In this document: positions 1-10,172 of the stretch, one piece after another | Layout of the letters: every line of letters starts with the position of its first letter | How positions within the stretch are numbered: position 1 is the stretch's first letter | Assembly: GCF_020520425.1 (NCBI RefSeq) | Contig: NC_079491.1 | Coordinates: forward strand, 24,667,449 to 24,731,448 | Origin: Spinacia oleracea | Taxonomy: Eukaryota > Streptophyta > Magnoliopsida > Caryophyllales > Amaranthaceae | Direction: 5' to 3' | Length of the DNA stretch: 64,000 nucleotides | Made by a program: the position numbers and the translations under genes | Notes under the pieces: model-generated | The model's input: only the letters and a program-made list of their open reading frames with translations | What the model was told of the DNA's origin: nothing | Databases searched by the model: none

Positions 1-2
1 TT

Positions 3-3000
3 TTGGTGCGATCTGGGTTCCTTGGACTGGGAAATGGCACCATTGTTGTCACAATATAACTCAATGCCATTTTCAATGCTAGGAACTACACCAAGTTCAC
101 TAATGAACTTTTTGATCCAAACAGCTTCTTTTGCTGCATCACTTGCTGCAATATACTCAGCCTCTGTTGTAGAATCTGCGATGGTACTCTGCTTAGAACT
201 CTTCCAGCTCACAGCCCCTCCATTGAGACAAAATATGAAACCAGATTGTGATCGGAAATCATCTTTGTCACTTTGGAAGCTTGCATCGGTGTATCCAGTG
301 GCAACCAACTCATTATCTCCACCATAGACCAAGAAATCATCCTTAGTCCTTCTTAAGTACTTAAGGATATTCTTTGCTGCCATCCAGTGCGCCTCTCCTG
401 GGTTTGACTGGTATCTGCTGCACATACTCAAAGCATATGCAACATCCGGTCGAGTGCATACCATGGCATACATAATGGACCCTACTGCAGAGGCATAAGG
501 AACATTACTCATGCGCTTGACCTCATCAGGTGTCGAAGGACACTGAGTCTTGCCAAGTGAAATGCCATGTTGCATGGGAATGAAACCTCTTTTGGAGTTT
601 TCCAGCTTGAACCTTGCAAGAACCTTATCAATATAAGTCTCTTGGCTAAGTCCAATCATCCTTTTGGATCTATCTCTATGGATCCTTATTCCCAAGATGT
701 ATTCAGCTTCTCCTAGGTCTTTCATGGAAAAACAACTTTTAAGCCATTCCTTGACTGACTCAAGCATGGTCTTGTCGTTTCCTATGAGAAGTATGTCATC
801 CACATACAAGACTAGGAAAGCAATACTACTCCCACTCAACTTCTTGTATATACAAGATTCCTCTTCATTTCTGAGGAAGCCAAAAGATTTGACTGCCTCA
901 TCAAATCTGAGGTTCCAACTCCGGGATGCTTGCTTAAGCCCATAAATGGACTTCTTAAGCTTGCAAACTTTTCTTGGACTGTTTGGATCTTCAAAACCTT
1001 GTGGTTGTGTCATGTACACATCCTCTTTCAAGAACCCATTCAAGAAAGCGGTTTTGACGTCCATCTGCCAGATCTCATAGTCATGAAAGGCAGCAATCGC
1101 AAGAATTATCCTAATGGATTTCAGCATGGCTACTGGTGAGAAGGTTTCATCATAGTCAATACCATGAATTTGTCTAAAACCTTTTGCCACTAGTCTTGCC
1201 TTAAAGACATCAATGTTTCCATCTTTGTCCTTTTTCAGTTTGAAAATCCATTTGCAACCTATGGGTTTAACCCCATCAGGCAAAGCAACCAAGTCCCATA
1301 CTTGATTTTCAAACATCGAATCCATTTCGGATCTCATGGCTTCAAGCCATTTCTCGGAGTCTTGACTCGTCAAAGCATTTGTGTAGCTAATAGGTTCCTC
1401 ATGTTCTAAAATCTCTATTTCAGAACTTTCAGTCAAAAGGAAATCAATATATCTCTTTGACGGAATGACAGTCCTACTAGACCTACGTTGGGGAACAACA
1501 GGAGAAGTTTCCACCTCATTAGGTTGAGGGACTTCGCATGGATTATCTCCAAGTGGGACGGTAGAAGGCGCATGAATGGAATGCACCGCCTCCTGAGCAT
1601 TTTCATGCTGGGTCGTCTCTGACGAGGTGTGAACCTCATCCATTTGTTGCTCATCTCGAATTTCTTCGAGATATACATTACTCCCACTTGTTTTTCTGGA
1701 AATAAACTCCTTTTCCAGAAAGACACCATCGCGAGCAACAAACACTTTGTTTTCGCTTTGGTTGTAGAAGTAGTATCCCTTAGTCTGTTTTGGGTAACCC
1801 ACAAAAAGACACTTATCGGACTTGGGTGAAAGCTTATCAGAAAGTAAACGTTTTACATAAACTTCACAACCCCATGTCCTTAGAAAAGACAATTTTGGAA
1901 CTTTTCCAGTCCACATCTCATATGGCGTCTTTTCTACTGCTTTGGACGGAGCTCTGTTGAGTGTGAATGCCGCTGTTTCAAGCGCAAATCCCCAAAATGA
2001 GGCAGGAAGGTTAGCAAGACTCATCATGGACCGAACCATATCTAATAGAGTTCGGTTCCTTCTTTCGGAAACCCCATTCAATTGTGGTGTCCCTGGTGGA
2101 GTCAATTGCGAAAGTATTCCACAATCTTTCAAATGATCACCAAACTCTTGAGATAAATATTCACCACCACGATCGGATCGCAATGCTTTAATTTTCTTTC
2201 CAAGTTGGTTTTGTACTTCATTTTGGAATTCCTTGAACTTTTCAAAGGATTCCGACTTATGTCGCATGAGGTAAACATATCCAAATCTGCTCACATCATC
2301 AGTAAAAGTAATGAAATACCCGTACCCTCCCCTAGCCAAAGTACTCATAGGTCCGCACACATCAGTATGTATGAGGGCTAAAAGATCATTGGCCCTTTCA
2401 CTTGAGCCTGTGAAAGGAGATTTTGTCATTTTCCCCATTAAGCAAAACTCACATACTTCAAATGATTCAAAATCAAATGATTTGAGAATTCCATCCTTAT
2501 GAAGTTTCTCTATGCGCTTTGAGCTTATGTGGCCTAATCGACAATGCCATAGGTAAGTAGGGTTCAAATCATTTGGTTTGTGTTTCTTGTTTTCTATGTG
2601 ATAGATATGGTTTTGTAAGTCTAGTACATACAAACCATTTGATAATTTAGCAGAGACATAGAACATACCATTCAAATATGCTGAACAACAATTATTCATA
2701 ATTTGAAATGAAAAACCTTCCGAATCCAAAATCGGAATAGAAATTATGTTCTTGGTAATAACTGGAACGTAATAACAATTATAAAGTTCTAATATTAAAC
2801 CAGAAGGCAAGCGTAAACTATAATCTCCTACAGCTAAAGCAGCAACTCTTGCTCCATTGCCTACTCGGAGATCCACTTCGCCTTTGCTCAAGCTCCTACT
2901 TCTTTTTAGTCCCTGCACATTACCAATAATGTGAGATCCACAAGCGGTATCAAATACCCAAGAAGCAGTTGTAGCTAAATTAACTTCTATGACATAGATA

Positions 3001-3854
3001 CCTGAAGTTAAAGCACCAGTCTTCTTATCCTCCAGATATTTGGGGCAGTTCCTCTTCCAATGACCAATCTTGTGGCAGTGGTAGCACTCATGTTGAGCAG
3101 CTACCTTAGCCTTGGGAGTGGCCTTTGGCTTGGTTGAAGAGTTCTCATTGGCAACTACCTTGCCCTTGTTCTTCTTCATGGGAGCCCCTTTCTTCTTGAA
3201 CTGCTTACCTTTACTAACCATTAGAACATCCTTATGTTTAGGTTTACTTGGTAAGTTTCTCTCAGCCTGAATTAGTGAACCATGCAACTCTTGCAGGGTA
3301 GCCTCCCCTCCTTGCATGTAGAAGTTCAACTTAAAGTTATGAAAATCTTCAGGCAAGGATCTGATGACTATGTCAGTTGCCAGGTCCTTAGGATAAGGGA
3401 AACCCAATTTCTCCATGGTCTGAAAATGTCCAATCAAATCGAACACATGCGGACCAACGGGCTTCCCCTCTTCCAACTTGGAATCCAGAAGTTTGCAGTT
3501 TGCTTCAAATCTCTCCAATCTAGCATTTTTCTGAAACAAAGTTTTCAGTTGCTGGATTATGCTGTAGGCATCCAGACCATCAAAACGTTTTTGATACTCT
3601 GGTTCCATGCAAGCAAGCATCAAGCATGTTACTTGCAAGGAGTTATCCTCTAGAGTTTGTCTAGCTCGCTTTTGAGCTGCAGTAGCATTTTCTGGCAAGG
3701 GTTCAGGTAGAGGATTGTCAAGAACACTTTCTTTTCCTTCCGCTCTGAGAACAATTCTCACAGCCATTTGCCATTGTAGGAAGTTGGTAGCATTCAGTTT
3801 GTCTTTTTCAATTAGAGGGCGCAAGTTAAAAGTAGAGTTGTTTGCACCAGACAT
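3..3854 (-). CDS. copia gag-pol polyprotein (partial, open at window edge)
   Basis: This frame encodes the capsid and enzymes of a copia retrotransposon. The start ATG is at 3854 (MSGANNSTFNLRP). In order I see a gag region, a CCHC zinc knuckle (CYHCHKIGHWKRNC, near 3081), a protease with DTACGSH near 2951, an integrase HHCC region (HCRLGH ... CEFC) followed by the catalytic aspartate in HTDVCGPM (2363), LRSDRGGEY and the glutamate in NGVSERRN, then reverse transcriptase with YVDD (about 800) and RNase H with YTDAS (287) and TEAEY. These sites all lie in the same frame and I met no stop codon, giving about 1284 codons before the window ends. The protease has Ala after Asp-Thr where Gly is usual; I am not sure this is inactivating. 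The remaining RNase H tail lies to the left. Confidence 0.92.
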   Translation of the reverse strand, partial: MSGANNSTFNLRPLIEKDKLNATNFLQWQMAVRIVLRAEGKESVLDNPLPEPLPENATAAQKRARQTLEDNSLQVTCLMLACMEPEYQKRFDGLDAYSIIQQLKTLFQKNARLERFEANCKLLDSKLEEGKPVGPHVFDLIGHFQTMEKLGFPYPKDLATDIVIRSLPEDFHNFKLNFYMQGGEATLQELHGSLIQAERNLPSKPKHKDVLMVSKGKQFKKKGAPMKKNKGKVVANENSSTKPKATPKAKVAAQHECYHCHKIGHWKRNCPKYLEDKKTGALTSGIYVIEVNLATTASWVFDTACGSHIIGNVQGLKRSRSLSKGEVDLRVGNGARVAALAVGDYSLRLPSGLILELYNCYYVPVITKNIISIPILDSEGFSFQIMNNCCSAYLNGMFYVSAKLSNGLYVLDLQNHIYHIENKKHKPNDLNPTYLWHCRLGHISSKRIEKLHKDGILKSFDFESFEVCEFCLMGKMTKSPFTGSSERANDLLALIHTDVCGPMSTLARGGYGYFITFTDDVSRFGYVYLMRHKSESFEKFKEFQNEVQNQLGKKIKALRSDRGGEYLSQEFGDHLKDCGILSQLTPPGTPQLNGVSERRNRTLLDMVRSMMSLANLPASFWGFALETAAFTLNRAPSKAVEKTPYEMWTGKVPKLSFLRTWGCEVYVKRLLSDKLSPKSDKCLFVGYPKQTKGYYFYNQSENKVFVARDGVFLEKEFISRKTSGSNVYLEEIRDEQQMDEVHTSSETTQHENAQEAVHSIHAPSTVPLGDNPCEVPQPNEVETSPVVPQRRSSRTVIPSKRYIDFLLTESSEIEILEHEEPISYTNALTSQDSEKWLEAMRSEMDSMFENQVWDLVALPDGVKPIGCKWIFKLKKDKDGNIDVFKARLVAKGFRQIHGIDYDETFSPVAMLKSIRIILAIAAFHDYEIWQMDVKTAFLNGFLKEDVYMTQPQGFEDPNSPRKVCKLKKSIYGLKQASRSWNLRFDEAVKSFGFLRNEEESCIYKKLSGSSIAFLVLYVDDILLIGNDKTMLESVKEWLKSCFSMKDLGEAEYILGIRIHRDRSKRMIGLSQETYIDKVLARFKLENSKRGFIPMQHGISLGKTQCPSTPDEVKRMSNVPYASAVGSIMYAMVCTRPDVAYALSMCSRYQSNPGEAHWMAAKNILKYLRRTKDDFLVYGGDNELVATGYTDASFQSDKDDFRSQSGFIFCLNGGAVSWKSSKQSTIADSTTEAEYIAASDAAKEAVWIKKFISELGVVPSIENGIELYCDNNGAISQSKEPRSHQ

Positions 3855-6301
3855 GATAACTACAATAAAAAGTAAAGCAAGATTCAATATAATGTTTATC
3901 AAAAGTAGCAATTAAACAAATTCAATTCACTACTACCCTTTATTCAAAATTAGAAGTCCCCATTGAATAAAGAATTAACCAAGATCCCCTCCCACTACAA
4001 TTAAACGGACTTTGGCCCTGCTACTTTAATTTATAGTATTCGAGGTAAGTAAACATTTTACTAATTATAACTGATTATAACTCTTGGTAGACAGGTTAAC
4101 AACTCTTTGTATTTTCCTATCTCTTAGCTTCAAAACCCAAAACTTTGTCTTTTGATAGTTTTGTTGAGTTAAACCAAACATTAACATGTAAGTTTCAAAA
4201 ACCTACCCTACTATCCCCGGAATTATAAGCAACACCCTGCTTTGGCAGAACCTATTACTCATGATCTAAGGCTTTATAGGTGTTGTATGGAAAAGCACTT
4301 AAACTCAATATTATTTTGGGACCTAAGTTTACTATGTTGGTTAATTAAAAGTGAACACATTGCTTTAAATAACCACATACATAAACTCAATAAGCATTTT
4401 AAGGCAATATAAAATGCATAAAAATAAATGTGATCCTAGTATGGCCCCTAAAAAATAAGCTCAAATCTTCTTGGGTTCCTGTTCATCTTTCTTGGATCTC
4501 CATCCTTGAATTTTTGATTGAACCTTCTTACTTCATCGAACTCATAATACGAACTTTATAATCTAATTTAAACTTTTAAATTAAATTACAACAATACAGA
4601 ACGATGCGCAGATCGTATTTCAAAATTTACAAGAATCCAAAACGATACGCAGATCGTATTTTCTATCCTATTTTGGGCCATACTAGTCACTTGCCTGTAA
4701 CAAAATATCATATATATTCCATACACGCATATAATATCAAACAATATTAAACACAAATTATTTACTTATTAACTGTTAATAAGCAAATAATATTTCCAAA
4801 ATAATTATAAAAACTTAAACAATTTAAGTTTAACATTATTTATGAATCTTTATTATTTTAATTTCAATTACTATTTAAATATGGCAATAATCTCATTATT
4901 CAAGAATTTGCATTTAATAGAAATTTATCAATTATGCTCAACTTAGAAAATCTTATTTTCCAAAATTACCAAAATAAAATTATTTTAACTTTAGAGAAAC
5001 TAAATTAAAATAAACTTTTCCAATTTGGGCCTTGTTTAGGAAATCAGATTTTCTTTCAAGTTCACGAGAAACTGAATAACTGATTTAGGATTTTTTTTTT
5101 TTTTTTTTTTTAATTTAATTAAATGCAGCATCACACTTTTCCCAAAACTCTCGACAAGCCCAGTATCTAAAACAAACACCTTCACGGCTTTGCCAGCCAG
5201 CAGCCATCAGGACCGCCGGCCAGCCGCCGCGGCTTAGCATCCAGCCACACTGGTCGACGCAGCCACCATCGGAAAACCTGCAGCAAGGCCATACAGTGGC
5301 CAGGCCGACAGCAAACAGAGAGCAGCGAGGCAATAGCAGCAGCGTCGCTGCTCTACCGCCTGTCTCAGCCACCCGCACCGGTTTTGCACCGCCCTAATTC
5401 ATCCTCCACCGTGGATCCACCGTCGCAGGTGGGGCCACCCAGCCATGGTGGATAATTCTTTGTAAATTTGTGCAACAATTACCCAAATTTAATTAATCTT
5501 TATCCAACTTTTGTTTAAAAATTAACAAATTTAATTAGGTGTTTAATTATCCGAAAATAATGGCAAAAAATTTGAATAAATTAACAATCCTTAAACTGAA
5601 TTGTAGGGTTGTTAGAAGTTAGATTTCAATTTAAACTCTTTATTAAAATTAAATCTAACAAGAATTCAAAATTTAAGGCATAATTATCTTATTTATTCAA
5701 ATAATTCAAGAAAATAACAATTATAATTCGAAAAATTCGAATTAAATTACCAGGAAGATCTATTGAATTTTCTTAACAAATAAAATCAAAAATTTTAATT
5801 GTTATCCTTAAATTTTATGATTAATCGAATTAAACATAAAAATTAACCAAATTCAATAATTAATATACAAAAATTCCGAAAATTAGTTAAAAAATTACCA
5901 AAAAATTTCGGCTATTGTATAAAAATTAGGGGATAATCAGTAGATTTATTTAACAAATTAAAAATCAAATCTTTAATTGTTAACAAATTATTTCCATGAT
6001 TAATCTTATTAATCATTAAATAATTTAAAATCTAACGAATTTAATTTTAAAAAATCCGAAAATTTTTATGTGATATTAAATGTTAATTTCGACCATGTGA
6101 TAAAAATTTCGGAATTTTATAAATTTATTTTGAGCAAAAATTAATTAAATCACGATTTAATGATTCCAATCAATTAATATCATATATTAATTTTTGCAAA
6201 TTCAAGCCATAAATAAATCTTCCCTTAATTGAATCAAAATAATAATGTTGCATACAATCATGATCATAAAATATTATGCAAGAGGCTAAAACTGATACCA
6301 C
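3855..6301 (-). other. copia-1 long untranslated leader with GC-rich block
   Basis: The stretch between primer site and gag is about 2.4 kb, very AT-rich, and has no convincing coding sequence. A sharply GC-rich block lies at about 5150-5450 and yields only an accidental minus-strand frame (5115-5378). Part of the leader (about 4430-4680) is recognisably similar to 23340-23580 in copia-2, which shows that the two belong to one family. Confidence 0.7.
6283..6300 (-). other. copia-1 primer-binding site (initiator tRNA-Met type)
   Basis: Read on the minus strand, TGGTATCAG begins one base after the CA end of the 5' LTR. This is the standard copia primer site complementary to the 3' end of initiator tRNA-Met and fixes both the LTR boundary and the orientation. 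Confidence 0.85.
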
Positions 6302-6946
6302 TGTAGGAACATATAGATGCATAAAGCGGAATTTCAGGAAACAATTTCCTAACATCTATCACAGGATCACATGCATAACAATAATATAGATCAGATTAAG
6401 TCGAAAGAATAATCACCTTTGAAGCGTGTTCTCCCGTTCGTATGCAAGCTTCGAAGATCTTAGAGCCCCACTTGTTGCTCCTCTACTCAGTCCACAAGCA
6501 CGAATTGAATCCCACGTATGCTAGTACGGAAGAGAACGATCACAATCTGTCTCTTGCTTTGTTTGGGATGTACGGCGTTTAGAGAATTAGGGTTTTTGTG
6601 TTTTCCTTTTGTCAGATATTGAATGAACGTGATTTCTAAATCCCTGACATTATAACTATTATAATGTGAGAGTTTTAGGTTAACACAAAACCAAGGCCCA
6701 ACATTCTTTCCCTTAATAGACCGGTTGCCATCGGGCCTTTTGGGCCCATTCCAATTAGTGCTTATATGTGTGACCTTATAGGATTAAATTATTTTAGTTG
6801 TAGGTCCAATCAATATTGTCCTACTAATCACATTTATTCTCTAGCAAGCAAATATGATTACTAAAATAATTAACTTATTATCTTCATAATTAATTCCTAT
6901 TTGTATTTAGTAATTGCCGGAAATGTCTAAGGACATAATTCCTTCA
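6302..6946 (-). repeat. copia-1 5' LTR (645 bp)
   Basis: On the minus strand the LTR begins TGAAGGAATTATGTCC at 6946 and ends TTCCTACA at 6302, directly before the primer site. The start resembles that of the copia-2 LTR (TGAAGGAAATAATG). The partner LTR lies off the window, so LTR divergence cannot be measured here. Confidence 0.85.
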
Positions 6947-7467
6947 AAAGGTCACGAACTTCGCACCAAAAAGGATGTCATTCCACCCAACATTGCTATT
7001 TGGATCGACTTTTGCGGAGATCAGGTTGGTTAATTTTACGTCTTTTAGGTCAATATGAAAATTTATTGTGATCGAATTAAGGATGTGTTTCTTTCATCTG
7101 ATTTTTGATCAAACAAAACTTAAACATTATTTGGATATACTTGTACCGGTAATTGATCAAACAAAACTTAAACATTATTTGGTGCATGTATTGAATTACA
7201 CTCCGCTAGTGTAAATTCAAATTAATAAATAATGGACATCTATCTATCTATTCATTAATTTTTGGTTTAATAACTTTGCAGGTATTGGCATACATGATAT
7301 TTTCATCAGCATCATCAGGAGCAACAACTTCTATCTCGTTAGGAACCGTATACATGAGTTCAGGCTTACAATTGGTGGCAGCGTCCGTCAGCATGTCTGT
7401 TTTGGCCTTTCTTTTCTTGGCACCTGCCGCACTTTTATCTGCATATCGTTTATTTGCTAATCTTTAA
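6947..7467 (+). pseudogene. CASP-like gene fragment (end of exon 2 and exon 3) cut by copia-1
   Basis: Bases 6947-7024 read in frame as KGHELRTKKDVIPP..AIWIDFCGDQ and end at a GT donor. Exon 3 runs 7282-7467 after TTTGCAG and encodes VLAYMIFSSASSGATTS, then a hydrophobic helix and a stop. CASP-like proteins are four-helix membrane proteins related to the Casparian-strip scaffolds; the third helix carries a conserved acidic residue, here in the GDQ motif just before the same phase-0 intron found in the intact CASPL4B gene at 59938. Exon 1 and the first part of exon 2 are missing because the copia-1 LTR ends exactly at 6946. The surviving frame has no stop or shift, so the break looks recent. 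Subfamily 4 is likely, but which member is uncertain. Confidence 0.8.
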
Positions 7468-8265
7468 ACTCCATTTTTTTTTATTCCTTGCTTTTCTCCT
7501 CTTCTTTTTCTTTGATTATATTCTTTGCTAATTTGTCCATGTTAGAGTAAACATTTGTTGTCAAAAATTAAAAAAGAGTAAACATTATTGTTTATTGGGT
7601 TGATCAATTTGTTATACTAGAAGATTGTCTCCTTTGTCAATTGCTTTAACATTCTCTTCATACAAATTAAAGAATTGTTGCTTTCACATTCAAGATTGTA
7701 CGTACATGGCTTACATTGTACAAGGGTGAAAAAGAAAAAGTGGGTACTCGTTTTGGATAAAGTACATGCATGGTACGAACTTTGTAGTAACTTAGCCAGA
7801 TTTGGTTGCACAAAAACAGTTACGCAAAACTTTCTATTATCTCTATTACATAAGCTTGTGTTTGGTAACTTGAACATATTTAATTTGAATTCCCGAACTC
7901 AAATCTTGATGTTGAAATACTGACATTGAATTCCAAATGAAGCGTTTGGAATTGAAAACATTAATAATCTTAAAACCAGAATTTTAAATATAACTTATGT
8001 TTGGAAAGTAGATTTCTCAATTCTAAAAATTAAAAAGTCCAGCTGTTATTTCCATTTTCAACAAATTGTTGCATAACAAATTATTAATGTCCAACAACTT
8101 ATTGTCTTTCACTCTCCACTAAAGTGAGTTGTTAATTTGTACTCTTGATCTCATCATGAATACATTGTTGCATATAGCTCACAGTAGTAGGGAAATGCAA
8201 TTGCTCCAACCTAATATTTCATTCATATATTGCGGCTTGCCCTAAAAAGTGGCTAATTAAGCAAG
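7468..8265. other. AT-rich spacer after CASP-like exon 3
   Basis: This includes the presumed 3' untranslated region of the CASP-like fragment. I see no further exons, RNA gene or element in it. The overlapping small frames at 7617-7923 occur on both strands and show no conserved motif. Confidence 0.5.
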
Positions 8266-8490
8266 TGTTACGATAGGTTAGGCATATTATTGTAATATCT
8301 TAAGCAGAGTAATATTCTAAAGCAAATAGATTATGCGTTGGTAGGATAGCAGCAGGGGTCTGAAGTACTAGTTTGTATTAAACTAGGATAGTAGTAGTTC
8401 TAGTTGGAGTAGATTTATAAACGCATATGATGTACTATATATATTGGCAAAATCAATAAGAAGAGACACAACTTAAGCTTATATTTGTCA
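8266..8490 (+). repeat. copia-3 5' LTR (about 225 bp)
   Basis: It begins TGTTACGATAGG after a possible target site GCAAG and ends ...TTTGTCA immediately before the primer site. A TATA-like run, CTATATATATTGG, lies near 8434. There is no partner LTR in the window to confirm the left edge. Confidence 0.7.
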
Positions 8491-8551
8491 TGGTATCAAG
8501 AGCAAGGCTTGAAATTTTATTTCCGCAATATTAAAAACACATACGTGAGTG

Positions 8552-9691
8552 ATGGCCTCGGACGACGAGGAACCGAAATCGAAGCAACGAGAACCACTTG
8601 TTAAGGAGTACTATCTGGGTTCAAGTGATGCACCCGAAAACATTATCACGCCAATTAAACTGCGTGGATCAAAGAACTATGACGAGTGGGCTGCTTCGGT
8701 TCGTCGAGCTCTCATATCGAAGCGAAAATTCGGTTTCATTGAAGGCAAGATCAAAGAACCTACTGACCCCGATAGGCTGGCAGATTGGATCGCAGTGCAC
8801 TCGATGCTTGTTTCGTGGATTTCACACACATTGGAAGAATCCCTACGATCAACTGTAAGGGACTTTGATGATGCTAGTGTCATGTGGAATTATTTAAAGA
8901 AATGTTTTTGCGTAGTTAGCGGCACTCGCATCTGTCAATTGAAGAAGAAATTGGGCAATTGCAAACAAACCCAACACGAACCTGTTGCAGATTATTATGG
9001 AAGATTGTCAAGACTATGGAAGGAGTATGTGGCATATGTGCGTGTGCCTAAATGCAAGTGTAGGTCGTGTAAATGCAACGTCGTCGGCCAGGTAGCCGAT
9101 ATACTTGCCGAAGACTATCTTCATTATTTCCTTATAGGGATGGACACGCCATATGAGGCGATTCGCGCTCAATTACTTGCCCAATCACCACTGCCAAGTT
9201 TAGAGGAAGCTTATCAAACGGTCTGTAATACGGAGGACTTACGAGAAGAACGCAATCAGGAAGGACGAGAGCCAATTATGGCATTTAAAGTCGATACCCG
9301 TGGAAAATCTTGCGACAATGATAACAGTAACAAAATTTGCAATCACTGTAATCGGGTAGGGCATGATGAAGATGGGTGTTTTCAGTTGATCGGGTTTCCG
9401 GAGTGGTGGCCAGGTGATCGGAAGGGAGGTCGCGGTTCCGTTAGGTCTGGAAACAGAGGAAACAGAGGAACTTCAACTCGTGGACGTGGAACCTCACATA
9501 GCAACGTCAATACAGGGATGAAAAGACCTACTGTCCAGGCTAATACAATACAGGCCCATGTCCAGAATGTCACTACATCAAAATCTTTGAATAATGACAA
9601 TATTGCTGATGGGCTTGCAGGGGTGTCATCAACCCAAGTCCAACAAATCCTAGATATTTTACAATCCAATACAAAACAAATTTACACTTGA
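8552..9691 (+). CDS. copia gag polyprotein, truncated
   Basis: The first ATG after the primer site is at 8552 and gives 379 residues. The N-terminal half is a copia-type gag domain (IKLRGSKNYDEW..SVRRAL, then a long helical region), and the C-terminal part has a zinc knuckle beginning CNHCNRVGHDEDGC and a basic RGG-like stretch (GGRGSVRSGNRGNRG). It would form the capsid of the particle. In a full element this frame continues into protease and integrase; here a stop at 9689 falls in a short filler at the junction with the gypsy LTR, so the product is a gag-only fragment. The gag region itself is undamaged. Confidence 0.85.
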   Translation: MASDDEEPKSKQREPLVKEYYLGSSDAPENIITPIKLRGSKNYDEWAASVRRALISKRKFGFIEGKIKEPTDPDRLADWIAVHSMLVSWISHTLEESLRSTVRDFDDASVMWNYLKKCFCVVSGTRICQLKKKLGNCKQTQHEPVADYYGRLSRLWKEYVAYVRVPKCKCRSCKCNVVGQVADILAEDYLHYFLIGMDTPYEAIRAQLLAQSPLPSLEEAYQTVCNTEDLREERNQEGREPIMAFKVDTRGKSCDNDNSNKICNHCNRVGHDEDGCFQLIGFPEWWPGDRKGGRGSVRSGNRGNRGTSTRGRGTSHSNVNTGMKRPTVQANTIQAHVQNVTTSKSLNNDNIADGLAGVSSTQVQQILDILQSNTKQIYT

Positions 9692-9693
9692 AA

Positions 9694-9787
9694 TCACAGG
9701 AAATCCAATTTACACTTGATCTGACAACGTCACGCCCACGAGGGACGAGGTCACGCATTAGCCTCGTGCTTTTTTGACCCCCTCACA
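9694..9787 (+). repeat. Element A 5' LTR remnant (last about 94 bp)
   Basis: It matches the end of the LTRs at 29430, 38634 and 45051, ending ACCCCCTCACA. Everything upstream is lost, and copia-3 gag sequence abuts it. Confidence 0.8.
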
Positions 9788-9788
9788 G

Positions 9789-9806
9789 TGGCGAATCCAT
9801 TGGGGA
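9789..9806 (+). other. Element A primer-binding site
   Basis: TGGCGAATCCATTGGGGA follows the LTR end by one base. It is a slightly mutated version of the site at 29432 (TGGCGACTCCACTGGGGA). This resembles the tRNA-Arg-type sites reported for Ogre-like elements. Confidence 0.7.
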
Positions 9807-10172
9807 TGTTAATGAAATACTCGTGCTCGTAGGTAATCAAAATAGCCGAAGGGTGAAACGATCCTACCCCGCGTTTATTTCCCTATCAAGTTGGGACGAC
9901 CTGAAAATCAGCATATTAATGTGAACGGACAGAACCGCATAACGAATCTTGGCTCTCTTGGCATGTTTCATCTCGGAGTTGGGAATAAGGATACCCATCG
10001 CCACTCGGGGGGTGCATACGCTTCGAATGTTGTCCACTCGGAACTTTTCTCTAGTAGTACACCTATCCCAAACCCAATCGCTCGCCCACTAGGTCCCTCT
10101 CATTGGTGCATGCCCCCTTGGCTTACATCGTGATTGGCCTCTTGGGACGAAATTCACTCGTGAATGCACTAC

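Larger units (their letters stand above)
1..6946 (-). mobile_element. Ty1/copia retrotransposon copia-1, 3' end beyond window
   Basis: Read on the minus strand the element runs 5' LTR (6946 to 6302), primer-binding site, a leader of about 2.4 kb, then a gag-pol frame from 3854 that is still open at the window edge. The domain order gag, zinc knuckle, protease, integrase, reverse transcriptase, RNase H is that of Ty1/copia. Key motifs across the whole length fall in one frame, so the element looks coding-intact as far as it can be seen. It interrupts exon 2 of a CASP-like gene immediately to its right. The 3' LTR and the second target-site copy are outside the window. Confidence 0.93.
8266..9693 (+). 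mobile_element. Truncated Ty1/copia element copia-3 (LTR, primer site, gag only)
   Basis: A short LTR is followed at once by a tRNA-Met primer site (TGGTATCAAGAGC at 8491) and by a gag frame. Protease and polymerase are absent because the element stops at the truncated left end of the gypsy element at 9694. It differs from copia-1 in LTR length, gag sequence and orientation, so it is a separate family. Confidence 0.85.

Noticed and set aside
5115..5378. 87-codon minus-strand frame in the copia-1 leader
   Set aside because: Lies in the GC-rich block with no similarity to gag or to any family I know. Probably accidental.
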